Part shown: in pieces, positions 57,134-64,000 of the stretch
How the letters are laid out: each line of letters starts with the position of its first letter
Numbering within the stretch: position 1 is the first letter of the stretch
Assembly (NCBI GenBank): GCA_024401215.1
Contig: JAKSLL010000008.1
Location: 1 to 64,000, forward strand
Direction of reading: 5' to 3'
DNA from: Bacteroidaceae bacterium
GTDB lineage: Bacteria > Bacteroidota > Bacteroidia > Bacteroidales > Bacteroidaceae
DNA: 64,000 nucleotides
Made by a program: the position numbers and the translations under genes
Notes under the pieces: generated by a model
Told to the model about the DNA's origin: nothing
The model's input: the letters and a program-made list of their open reading frames with translations, nothing else
The model's database searches: none

Positions 57134-57241
57134 AACTCGGAAAATACGCCTTTCATTGAATGTGTGCATTTAAAATCTATTACACACATATATAAATATG
57201 ACACAAAAGCGTATCCGAAATCAAAAGAAAAGGAAAAGAAG

Positions 57242-58912
57242 ATGACTAACCCTATGCTTGAGAGATTTCTCAAAAAAACCACTTTTGAATCTCAGGAAGA
57301 CTTCGAAAACAACTTCGAATTTATCATTCCTGAAAACTTCAATTTTGCGTACGACGTAATGGACGAGTGGGCAGAACTCACTCCTGACCGTCTCGCTTTG
57401 TTATGGTGCAACGACAAAGGCGAAGAGCGCCGTTTCACATTTGCAGACATCCGCCGTGAGACGAACAAAGTGGCAACATATCTGCTCTCTATCGGCATAA
57501 AAAAGGGAGATTTTGTGATGTTGATTCTTAAGCGACGCTACCAGTTCTGGCTGACTATGCTTGCGCTCCACAAAATCGGTGCTGTCGCTATCCCTGCTAC
57601 ATTCCTTCTCACAAAGAAAGATATCGTATATCGTGTTAAAAGCGCAGACATCCACTCTATCATCTGCTGTGGCGATGATGAGATTCTGCGCCATGTAAAT
57701 GAAGCGCACGAAGAATGGCCTGCATTAAAGAATCGCGTCAGCATCGGCCCTAACGTCCCTGAAGGATGGCAGGATTTCAATGCAGGCGTAGCAGCTGCCC
57801 AAGAGTACACTGGCGAACGTGTGACAAAGTCATCTGACTACATCCTCATGTATTTCACATCAGGAACAAGCGGTCATCCAAAAATGGTAATACATGACCA
57901 CACTTACCCTATAGGACACATAGGCACTGCGGCATATTGGCATAATCTGCACATTGGAAGCCTTCACCTCACCGTTGCCGACACAGGATGGGCAAAGGCT
58001 ACATGGGGCAAACTCTACGGACAATGGATAGCAGGAGCCACTCTCTTCGTCTACGACCACGAGAAATTCACACCTGCCGACATCTTGTCAAAGATAGGCA
58101 AGTACAAGATAACAAGTTTCTGTGCGCCACCAACAATCTACCGATTCATGATTCGTGAAGATTTGAGCCAGTTCGATTTAAGTTCGCTTGAACATGTGAC
58201 AACAGCAGGCGAAGCACTCAACTCTGCCGTATATGACAAATTCCTGGAGATTACAGGTCTTGAGATAAAAGAAGGATTCGGACAGACAGAGGGCACATGT
58301 CTCATTGCCACCACTCCTTGGATCAAAACCAAGCCGGGTTCAATGGGGCGCCCAATGCCACAGTACGATATCCACCTCCTCAAAAAGGACGGCACAGAGG
58401 CTGGTGTTGGTGAAAACGGACAGATCGCTATCCGAACAGAAAAAAAACAGATTGGCTTGTTCTGCGAATACTATCGTAACTCTGAAGCAACACTTAACGC
58501 TTGGCACGACGGATACTATTACACTGGCGACCTTGCATATAAAGACGAAGACGGCTATTACTGGTTTGTGGGCAGAGCCGACGATGTCATCAAGTCTTCA
58601 GGCTACCGCATCGGTCCTTTCGAGGTTGAGAGTGCGCTCATGACACACCCTGCCGTTGTGGAATGCGCCATAACAGGAGTGCCTGACGACATTCGAGGCA
58701 TGGTTGTGAAAGCAACAATAGTGCTTGGCAAAGAGTGGAAAGACAAAGCTGGCGAAGATTTGGTAGCAGAACTTCAGAACCATGTCAAGAAGACTACTGC
58801 GCCATACAAATATCCTCGTATTGTTGAGTTTGTAGATGAACTGCCAAAGACACATTCAGGCAAGATTCGCAGAGTGGAGATTCGCGAGAAGGACGCAAAA
58901 GGCAAAGCATAA
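57242..58912 (+). CDS. AMP-forming acyl-CoA synthetase (medium-chain/acetyl-CoA synthetase-like)
   Basis: A 556-aa cytoplasmic enzyme activating a carboxylic acid with ATP and CoA. The ATG at 57242 (MTNPMLERFLKKTTFES) is chosen; the longer frame has no family match. Motifs: P-loop YFTSGTSGHPKMVIHD (about 205), GYYYTGDLAYKDEDGYYWF, GRADDVIKSSGYRIGPFEVE and the catalytic lysine motif PKTHSGKIRR near the end. The closest relatives are ACSM-like or acetyl-CoA synthetases. It heads an operon with a TPR peptide and a four-subunit 2-oxoacid:ferredoxin oxidoreductase, so its acid is probably the partner of that enzyme (a branched-chain or aryl acid); this is inference. Confidence 0.9.
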   Translation: MTNPMLERFLKKTTFESQEDFENNFEFIIPENFNFAYDVMDEWAELTPDRLALLWCNDKGEERRFTFADIRRETNKVATYLLSIGIKKGDFVMLILKRRYQFWLTMLALHKIGAVAIPATFLLTKKDIVYRVKSADIHSIICCGDDEILRHVNEAHEEWPALKNRVSIGPNVPEGWQDFNAGVAAAQEYTGERVTKSSDYILMYFTSGTSGHPKMVIHDHTYPIGHIGTAAYWHNLHIGSLHLTVADTGWAKATWGKLYGQWIAGATLFVYDHEKFTPADILSKIGKYKITSFCAPPTIYRFMIREDLSQFDLSSLEHVTTAGEALNSAVYDKFLEITGLEIKEGFGQTEGTCLIATTPWIKTKPGSMGRPMPQYDIHLLKKDGTEAGVGENGQIAIRTEKKQIGLFCEYYRNSEATLNAWHDGYYYTGDLAYKDEDGYYWFVGRADDVIKSSGYRIGPFEVESALMTHPAVVECAITGVPDDIRGMVVKATIVLGKEWKDKAGEDLVAELQNHVKKTTAPYKYPRIVEFVDELPKTHSGKIRRVEIREKDAKGKA

Positions 58913-58918
58913 GAGTAT

Positions 58919-59098
58919 ATGACAGAAGCCGAATACATACAACAAGGGAAAGAGGCATACGCCCGCATGGACTGGAAGACATGCCTCGACTCCTATGCAG
59001 AAGCAATAAAGCTGAATCCTAAATCTGAAGCTGTAGAACTGAGAAAGATGACAATGAACATCATTGAGTTCTACTGCAAGGACAGGTTCAACCCATAA
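58919..59098 (+). CDS. Small single-TPR protein (59 aa)
   Basis: A 59-aa protein starting MTEAEYIQQGKEAYARMDWK and carrying one tetratricopeptide-like repeat (CLDSYAEAIKLNPKSEAVEL). It starts 6 bp after the synthetase stop and ends 34 bp before the ferredoxin gene, so it lies inside the operon. A small TPR peptide in this position occurs in other Bacteroidales operons of this type and may help assemble or couple the complex. The function is unknown. Confidence 0.75.
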   Translation: MTEAEYIQQGKEAYARMDWKTCLDSYAEAIKLNPKSEAVELRKMTMNIIEFYCKDRFNP

Positions 59099-59132
59099 AA
59101 GAAAATCTATTAATAAGTAAAATATTCATATA

Positions 59133-59360
59133 ATGGCAAAAATGAGAGGCGCTATCGTCGTAGATATCGAGCGTTGCAAAGGATGCAACCTCTGCGCGGT
59201 AGCATGTCCATTAAATCTTGTCACATTGAGTGCAACTGTCAACCACAAAGGCTATAACTTTGCGGAACAGAAAGAGTGGGAGAAGTGCAACGGCTGCAGC
59301 AGCTGTGCTATCGTGTGCCCTGACGGATGCATCACTGTTTACAGAAAAAAGGAGGAGTAA
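59133..59360 (+). CDS. Ferredoxin-like subunit of 2-oxoacid:ferredoxin oxidoreductase
   Basis: A 75-aa protein with two [4Fe-4S] motifs, CKGCNLCAVACP and CNGCSSCAIVCP. It is the delta (ferredoxin) subunit that passes electrons from the thiamine-dependent catalytic subunits. It is followed 2 bp later by the alpha subunit gene, and its 3' end provides that gene's Shine-Dalgarno site (AAAGGAGGAG). Confidence 0.95.
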   Translation: MAKMRGAIVVDIERCKGCNLCAVACPLNLVTLSATVNHKGYNFAEQKEWEKCNGCSSCAIVCPDGCITVYRKKEE

Positions 59361-59362
59361 AG

Positions 59363-60499
59363 ATGGACAACAACACAGAGAAAGATTATGTATTGCTGAA
59401 AGGCAATGAAGCTATTGCGAAAGCTGCTATCCGATATGGATATGACGGCTTCTTCGGTTATCCTATAACACCGCAGAGCGAGGTGCTTGAGACTCTCGCT
59501 GCAGACAAGCCTTGGGAGACAACAGGCATGGTTGTTCTTCAGGCAGAAAGCGAAGTGGCATCCATCAACATGCTCTATGGAGCAGGTTGTACTGGTAAAC
59601 TTGCTTTCACATCAAGTTCTTCACCAGGTATCGCCCTCATGCAGGAAGGTATAAGCTATATGGCGGGCAACGAGCTCCCAGGCGTGATTGTTAGCGTTGG
59701 TCGTGGAGGTCCTGGTCTTGGTACTATCCAGCCAGGTCAGGCAGACTATTTCCAGGCTGTATATGGTGGTGGAAACGGTGACTACAACCTCATCGTTCTT
59801 GCTCCAAACAGCGTTCAAGAAATGTGCGACTGCATGGGAAAGGCAGCTAAGCTCACTTTCAAGTGGCGCACTCCTGTCATCATCCTTTCTGACGGCGTCA
59901 TCGGTCAGATGATGGAGAAGGTAGAACTTCCTCCATTCACTCCACGCCGCACAAACGAGGAGATTGGCAAGCTATATCCATGGGCAACAAACGGTATCGG
60001 TCTCAAGAATCGTAAATATAATGTGATGTCAACTCTTGAGTTCGACCCACAGGTTATGGAGGACCGCAACCATGCCATGACAGAGAAATACAGAAGAATC
60101 GAGGCAGAAGAGGTTGACTACGAGCTCTACAAGACAGACGATGCTGAATTCCTCATCATAGCATACGGAATCTCTTCACGAGTAAGCATGAAGACTATCG
60201 ACATTCTTCGCAGCACAGGCGTGAAAGTCGGCATGCTCCGTCCAAAGACATTATGGCCATTCCCTAACAAGGCAATCAGCAAACTCAGCGAACAGATGAA
60301 GTCCATCCTTTGTGTTGAACAGAGCGAAGGTCAGCTCATAAAGGATGTACGCCTTGCCGTTGAAGGTCAGGTGCCTGTTTACCACTTCGGACGCTGCGGC
60401 GGTATTATCGCCACACCTGTAGAAGTTCTTGAGGCATTCAAGAGCATGGCAAAGGAAAGCATCACACGCAACTGGCCTAAGGGCTACTGGATGAAGTAA
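59363..60499 (+). CDS. vorB: 2-oxoacid:ferredoxin oxidoreductase, alpha subunit (VorB/KorA-like)
   Basis: A 378-aa subunit starting MDNNTEKDYVLLKGNEAIAK. YGYDGFFGYPITPQSEVLET is the family signature. The ATG at 59363 is chosen because an excellent AAAGGAGGAG ribosome site precedes it. With the beta, gamma and ferredoxin subunits it forms a complex that oxidatively decarboxylates a 2-oxoacid to acyl-CoA, reducing ferredoxin, or runs in reverse as reductive carboxylation. Four-subunit enzymes of this shape in Bacteroidales are usually called branched-chain (VorB) or 2-oxoglutarate (KorA) types; I cannot decide the substrate by eye. Confidence 0.88.
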   Translation: MDNNTEKDYVLLKGNEAIAKAAIRYGYDGFFGYPITPQSEVLETLAADKPWETTGMVVLQAESEVASINMLYGAGCTGKLAFTSSSSPGIALMQEGISYMAGNELPGVIVSVGRGGPGLGTIQPGQADYFQAVYGGGNGDYNLIVLAPNSVQEMCDCMGKAAKLTFKWRTPVIILSDGVIGQMMEKVELPPFTPRRTNEEIGKLYPWATNGIGLKNRKYNVMSTLEFDPQVMEDRNHAMTEKYRRIEAEEVDYELYKTDDAEFLIIAYGISSRVSMKTIDILRSTGVKVGMLRPKTLWPFPNKAISKLSEQMKSILCVEQSEGQLIKDVRLAVEGQVPVYHFGRCGGIIATPVEVLEAFKSMAKESITRNWPKGYWMK

Positions 60500-60549
60500 T
60501 GCTCCTTCGCCTATAAGCAGAAGAAATACTCAAACAAAAGATTTTTCAA

Positions 60550-61320
60550 ATGGAATTACAAGATATAATAAAACCTGAAAATAAGGTTTACGGCAAGCCT
60601 GCGCTTGTTAACGACACACCTATGCATTACTGCCCAGGCTGCAGTCATGGTGTTGTTCACAAACTCGTTGCCGAGATTATCGAGGAGATGGGAATGGAAG
60701 AGGACACAATAGCTATATGCCCTGTAGGCTGCGCTGTGTTCGCCTATCGTTATGTTAATGTTGACTGGATTGAGGCAAGTCACGGACGTGCTCCTGCATG
60801 CGCCTCTTCAGTAAAGCGCCTTTGGCCAAACAAGCTCGTCTTCACTTATCAGGGTGATGGCGATATGGCATGTATTGGTACTGGCGAGTCTATCCATGCA
60901 ATGAACCGTGGAGAGAATATCGCAATGATATTCATCAACAATGCTATCTATGGTATGACTGGCGGTCAGATGGCTCCAACCACACTTATGGGCATGAAGA
61001 CTGCCACTTGTCCTTACGGACGTCAGGCAGACCTCCACGGATACCCACTCCACATCACAGACATCGCTGCAACTCTCGAGGGCACATGCTATGTCACTCG
61101 TCAGGCTGTCAACACCGTTGCAAACATACGCAAGGCAAAGAAGGCTATTCGTCAGGCATTTGAGAACTCTCTCAACAAGAAGGGATGCTCTCTCGTGGAG
61201 ATTGTTGCCACTTGCGCTTCTGGATGGAAGAAGACACCAGAGCAGGCAAACGAATGGATGACAGAGAACATGTTCCCTTACTACCCTCTTGGCGACATCA
61301 AAAATACAGTAACAGAATAA
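60550..61320 (+). CDS. 2-oxoacid:ferredoxin oxidoreductase, beta subunit (thiamine diphosphate)
   Basis: A 256-aa catalytic subunit binding thiamine diphosphate. MHYCPGCSHGVVHKL near residue 26 and the GDGDMACIGTGESIHAMNRG ... NN motif (about 106-137) are the cofactor-binding signatures. It lies 50 bp after the alpha subunit gene and 16 bp before the gamma subunit gene. Full length. Confidence 0.93.
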   Translation: MELQDIIKPENKVYGKPALVNDTPMHYCPGCSHGVVHKLVAEIIEEMGMEEDTIAICPVGCAVFAYRYVNVDWIEASHGRAPACASSVKRLWPNKLVFTYQGDGDMACIGTGESIHAMNRGENIAMIFINNAIYGMTGGQMAPTTLMGMKTATCPYGRQADLHGYPLHITDIAATLEGTCYVTRQAVNTVANIRKAKKAIRQAFENSLNKKGCSLVEIVATCASGWKKTPEQANEWMTENMFPYYPLGDIKNTVTE

Positions 61321-61336
61321 TCAAGATTCCAAAAAT

Positions 61337-61885
61337 ATGACAGAAGAAATTATCATTTCAGGATTTGGAGGACAAGGTGTCCTCTCAATGGGAAAGATTC
61401 TCGCATACGCAGGAATCATGGAAGGCAAGCAGGTGAGCTGGATGCCTGCATACGGTCCTGAGCAGCGTGGCGGTACTGCCAACGTCACAGTCATCATCAG
61501 CGATGAGATTGTGAGCTCGCCTATCGTAAGCCAGTACGACACAGCTATTGTATTGAATCAGCCTTCTCTTGAGAAGTTTGAGCCATTCGTTAAGCCAGGC
61601 GGCACTATCATCTACGAAGGACATTCAATCATTCAGCCTCCAAGACGCGATGACATCAGCGTTTACCGCATCGATGCCATGGAGGAGGCAGCAAGAACAG
61701 GCAATTCAAAGGTGTTCAACATGCTTGTGCTTGGAGGACTCCTTAAAGTACGCCCTATAGCATCTGTAGAGGACGTCGTCAAGGGACTCCGCAAAGCCCT
61801 TCCAGAGCGTCATCATAAGCTCATTCCAATGAATGAGGAGGCTATCCGCAGAGGCATGGAAATAATCGTAAAGACGAATAAATAA
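61337..61885 (+). CDS. 2-oxoacid:ferredoxin oxidoreductase, gamma subunit
   Basis: A 182-aa subunit with the family N-terminus EEIIISGFGGQGVLSMGKIL and AYGPEQRGGTANVTVIIS. It completes the alpha-beta-gamma-delta complex. It is the last gene of the operon and is followed by a perfect 25-bp stem terminator. Confidence 0.93.
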   Translation: MTEEIIISGFGGQGVLSMGKILAYAGIMEGKQVSWMPAYGPEQRGGTANVTVIISDEIVSSPIVSQYDTAIVLNQPSLEKFEPFVKPGGTIIYEGHSIIQPPRRDDISVYRIDAMEEAARTGNSKVFNMLVLGGLLKVRPIASVEDVVKGLRKALPERHHKLIPMNEEAIRRGMEIIVKTNK

Positions 61886-61893
61886 ATTCATCA

Positions 61894-61951
61894 ATCGCCA
61901 TAAAAAACGAGGAAGGTAACGCAAGCTACCTTCCTCGTTTTTTATGGCGAT
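61894..61951. terminator. Perfect 25-bp stem terminator between convergent genes
   Basis: 61894-61918 pairs without mismatch with 61927-61951 around an 8-nt loop. Runs of A on one side and T on the other lie inside the stem, so it can terminate transcription from both directions (the oxidoreductase operon on plus and the 62134 gene on minus). Confidence 0.88.
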
Positions 61952-62042
61952 AAATACAGCACACAACCCATAGGAATGGCTGCGGCATATCTCATATCGC
62001 ATGCATCCCCTTTCTGCTCAACATACATCAAATCTCTCGCAT

Positions 62043-62078
62043 GGAATCCTCCCCTTTTGGGGAGTTTAGAGGGGGCTC
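62043..62078. repeat. CTCCCCTTTTGGGGAG intergenic repeat fragment
   Basis: A short palindrome (CTCCCC-TTTT-GGGGAG, 62049-62064) followed by TTTAGAGGGGGCT. Similar GC-rich palindromes recur between genes in many Bacteroidota genomes; this looks like one copy. Only one is seen in the window. Confidence 0.45.
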
Positions 62079-62084
62079 AAAAAA

Positions 62085-62113
62085 AAGTGGGTCAGGCGAT
62101 GCCTGACCCACTT
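62085..62113 (-). terminator. Terminator of the truncated secreted protein gene
   Basis: A 13-bp perfect stem (62085-62097 with 62101-62113) with a 3-nt loop, followed on the minus strand by a T tract. It lies 20 bp past the stop. Confidence 0.88.
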
Positions 62114-62133
62114 AATGAGTTATTAAAAATTGA

Positions 62134-64000
62134 TTACTTTACAATCTTACGAGTTGAACCGTCAGACATCTTAACGATGTTAACACCCTTCTGGAGTGAA
62201 GCAACCTTGATACCATTAGCATTGTAGATGCCAACAATCTTAGCGCCGTTAGAAGCGATAGTTTCAACACCTGTAGCAAGCTTCTCAGCAGCTGCTGCGT
62301 AGTCATAACCCTCGAGTGGTGCTACGAAGTAGATAGATGCGTCGTCAACCCATGTGTTAGTATCCCAACCATTTGTTGGCTCACCATTCTTCTCAGCAAG
62401 ACCTGAGTTGTACTTCTCAACAACACCGATAGTAACCTTAGAGCCTTCCTTAACCTTGATGCCCTTAGCAACGCTTACACGAACCTGCTGGTATCCGCCA
62501 ACTGCGAATGGTGCAACAACTGGCTCCTCATCGTCAACCTGAGCGAAGATGTACTTATCCCAAACACCATTCTCATCCTGAGCGTTGTATGTGATAGTGC
62601 CATCAGAATATGTACGAGTGTCAAGACGGAAGTCATAAACACCTACTGGGAGACCTTCGATAACCTGAGATACCTTATAGTCGCTTGCGCCGTAGTTGTT
62701 AAGCATGATGTCTGATACTGGCTTAGTATCTGTAGCTGCGTCACCAGAGAAGTGAACAGTACCTGCGAAGCCGTTTGTATTGCCTTCCTCGTCTGGTTCT
62801 GCGTTGTTCTGCTCAACAACCCAACCTGGGAGATCAGCCTCACCGTTAGCGAAGTTGCCACCACGAGACACAGTATAGAACTTAGGGTTCTTGATATAAG
62901 CGTCGAAGTTGATACCGCTTGTAGCGAGTGGGAATCCTTCTGGGCTGTATTCATTGCCATCATCAGGAATTTCTTCTGGAGCCTCACCTGAGTTGTAGAA
63001 TACCTTCTCATCGAGACCAAGGTCTAAGTATTCACCCTTAGCAACTTCCTTGTAGAATGCGATTGTGTTCTCTCTGTTGAGAGCGTCGATAAGAGCTGAA
63101 TCATCTGTTGCAAGATTCTCAACCTTGTCTGAAGTCTCTGAAGTTACGCCAAGGTAAAGGGCGAGGTTCAAAGCGCGCTCAGCACGGTAAGTAAGAACGT
63201 TTACGATATTTGCAACATTGTCAATCTGACCAGAGAGAGCCTTAACCTTAGAAGCGATATCTGCGAGATCTGCATCAGAAAGATCCTTAGGATTTACTTC
63301 GCTGTAGTCAGCGATAACCTTCTCTACCTCACGAGCAACATCGCTGTTCTTGTACTTGCCATCAAGTTCCTCGTACTTATTCTTAGCTGACTCGAAGCCG
63401 TTTACGAAGTCCTTGTAGTTAGTGATACGGCTAACAAGTGCCTGGCCCTTGCTTGCGAGCTCATCTACGATAGCTTCGATAGCCTGTGGAGTAGTGAATG
63501 AACCTGTCTTAGCCTTCTCAATTGCCTCAGCGAATGCTGTCATAGTCTCACCCTCATAGTTCTCACTTGCACCAGCAAGGATAACGTCAGCATCCTCGAT
63601 AGCTGTCTTGAGCATCTGGATGTAGTATTCTGTTGATGATGATGGCTTAGATGCTACAGAGAACTTAGTAAGGATAAGACCGCCCCATCCTGACTTAGTC
63701 TCAAACTCAACATAGTAGAAGCCATCCTGAGGAACTGTGAAGTCGTAAGTGCTCTCCTTAACGATTGACTCCTCGTTAGCATCACCGACATTTGACTCTG
63801 GAGACTGCTCGTCGATAGAGTAAATAGCCTCGTCAGAAGCACTATAGATATTTACTGTGTACTTCTTACCTGAATCAAGACCCTGCCATGTTGCCATGCG
63901 GTATGAAAGCTGATATTCGCCAGCCTCAAGATAGAGAGCCTCAGCCTCTGTCACACCGTCAGCAAGGTTATTGCCGTCAGAACCCTGAGCAGCGTACTTA
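62134..64000 (-). CDS. Large secreted protein with type IX-like tail, N-terminus beyond the window
   Basis: At least 622 residues; the frame stays open to the window edge at 64000, so the start and signal peptide are missing. A helical middle part (about the first 300 visible residues, with FIVAR-like segments such as AIEDADVILAGASENYEGET) is followed by a beta-sandwich-like region (NFANGEADLPGWVVEQNN ... GLPVGVYDFRLDTRTYSDG ... WVDDASIYFVAPLEG). The tail YNANGIKVASLQKGVNIVKM plus SDGSTRKIVK is nearly the same as in the proteins at 17941 and 47276 and resembles a Prevotella type IX secretion signal. Function unknown; the plan matches the secreted proteins flanking PL11. Confidence 0.75.
   Translation of the reverse strand, partial: KYAAQGSDGNNLADGVTEAEALYLEAGEYQLSYRMATWQGLDSGKKYTVNIYSASDEAIYSIDEQSPESNVGDANEESIVKESTYDFTVPQDGFYYVEFETKSGWGGLILTKFSVASKPSSSTEYYIQMLKTAIEDADVILAGASENYEGETMTAFAEAIEKAKTGSFTTPQAIEAIVDELASKGQALVSRITNYKDFVNGFESAKNKYEELDGKYKNSDVAREVEKVIADYSEVNPKDLSDADLADIASKVKALSGQIDNVANIVNVLTYRAERALNLALYLGVTSETSDKVENLATDDSALIDALNRENTIAFYKEVAKGEYLDLGLDEKVFYNSGEAPEEIPDDGNEYSPEGFPLATSGINFDAYIKNPKFYTVSRGGNFANGEADLPGWVVEQNNAEPDEEGNTNGFAGTVHFSGDAATDTKPVSDIMLNNYGASDYKVSQVIEGLPVGVYDFRLDTRTYSDGTITYNAQDENGVWDKYIFAQVDDEEPVVAPFAVGGYQQVRVSVAKGIKVKEGSKVTIGVVEKYNSGLAEKNGEPTNGWDTNTWVDDASIYFVAPLEGYDYAAAAEKLATGVETIASNGAKIVGIYNANGIKVASLQKGVNIVKMSDGSTRKIVK

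Overview
The window looks like chromosomal DNA of a gut or rumen member of the Bacteroidales, most likely Prevotella/Segatella-type. The reasons are: Bacteroidota promoters of the form TTG-N19-21-TAnnTTTG in front of many genes; weak Shine-Dalgarno sites; secreted proteins with short type IX secretion-like C-terminal tails; fimbrillin-like, BACON and BspA-type leucine-rich proteins; and pectin-sugar enzymes (rhamnulokinase, GH51 arabinofuranosidase, PL11 rhamnogalacturonan lyase). I saw no tRNA, rRNA, CRISPR array, phage module or intact insertion sequence.

Layout. 1-1534 (minus): rhaB and the first codons of L-rhamnose isomerase. 1773-19401 (minus): an unusual surface/secreted gene cluster. 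In transcription order it holds a BspA-type leucine-rich protein, a 71-aa acidic peptide, a dockerin-containing protein, a 73-aa peptide, a fimbrillin-like lipoprotein and a 4193-aa protein. The giant protein has about seven beta-helix modules, and one of them carries an array of 22 CxxC motifs of DnaJ zinc-finger type. 19402-23202: pflB and pflA, preceded by a phased 23-bp repeat array and separated by a 9-bp repeat array. 23246-26834: a PBP4-type carboxypeptidase (plus) and a GH51 arabinofuranosidase (minus). 27111-28919 (minus): a UPF0237/UPF0210 pair. 28997-33681 (minus): PASTA protein, RluD-type pseudouridine synthase, Ddl, acyltransferase and a small lipoprotein. 33843-34866: divergent rpmH and efp. 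35324-39361: a large SNF2-type ATPase.

39473-50455 (plus): a PL11 lyase fused to autotransporter-type repeats, flanked by two large secreted proteins of unknown function; a MITE-like inverted-repeat element lies in the gap before the second. 50609-52276: fhs. 52469-55072: a five-BACON lipoprotein. 55524-56950 (minus): a voltage-gated K+ channel with a C-terminal zinc ribbon and a phosphopantetheinyl transferase. 57242-61885 (plus): acyl-CoA synthetase, 59-aa TPR peptide, ferredoxin and the three subunits of a 2-oxoacid:ferredoxin oxidoreductase. 62134-64000 (minus): a secreted protein cut by the window edge.

How the genes may work together (inference). The secreted PL11 lyase and arabinofuranosidase would release rhamnose- and arabinose-containing pectin fragments, and rhaB/rhaA would process the rhamnose. 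PflB/PflA make formate, which Fhs can channel to one-carbon metabolism. The CoA synthetase plus ferredoxin oxidoreductase would interconvert organic acids, acyl-CoAs and 2-oxoacids. The 1.8-19.4 kb cluster is the best candidate for an undescribed surface system.
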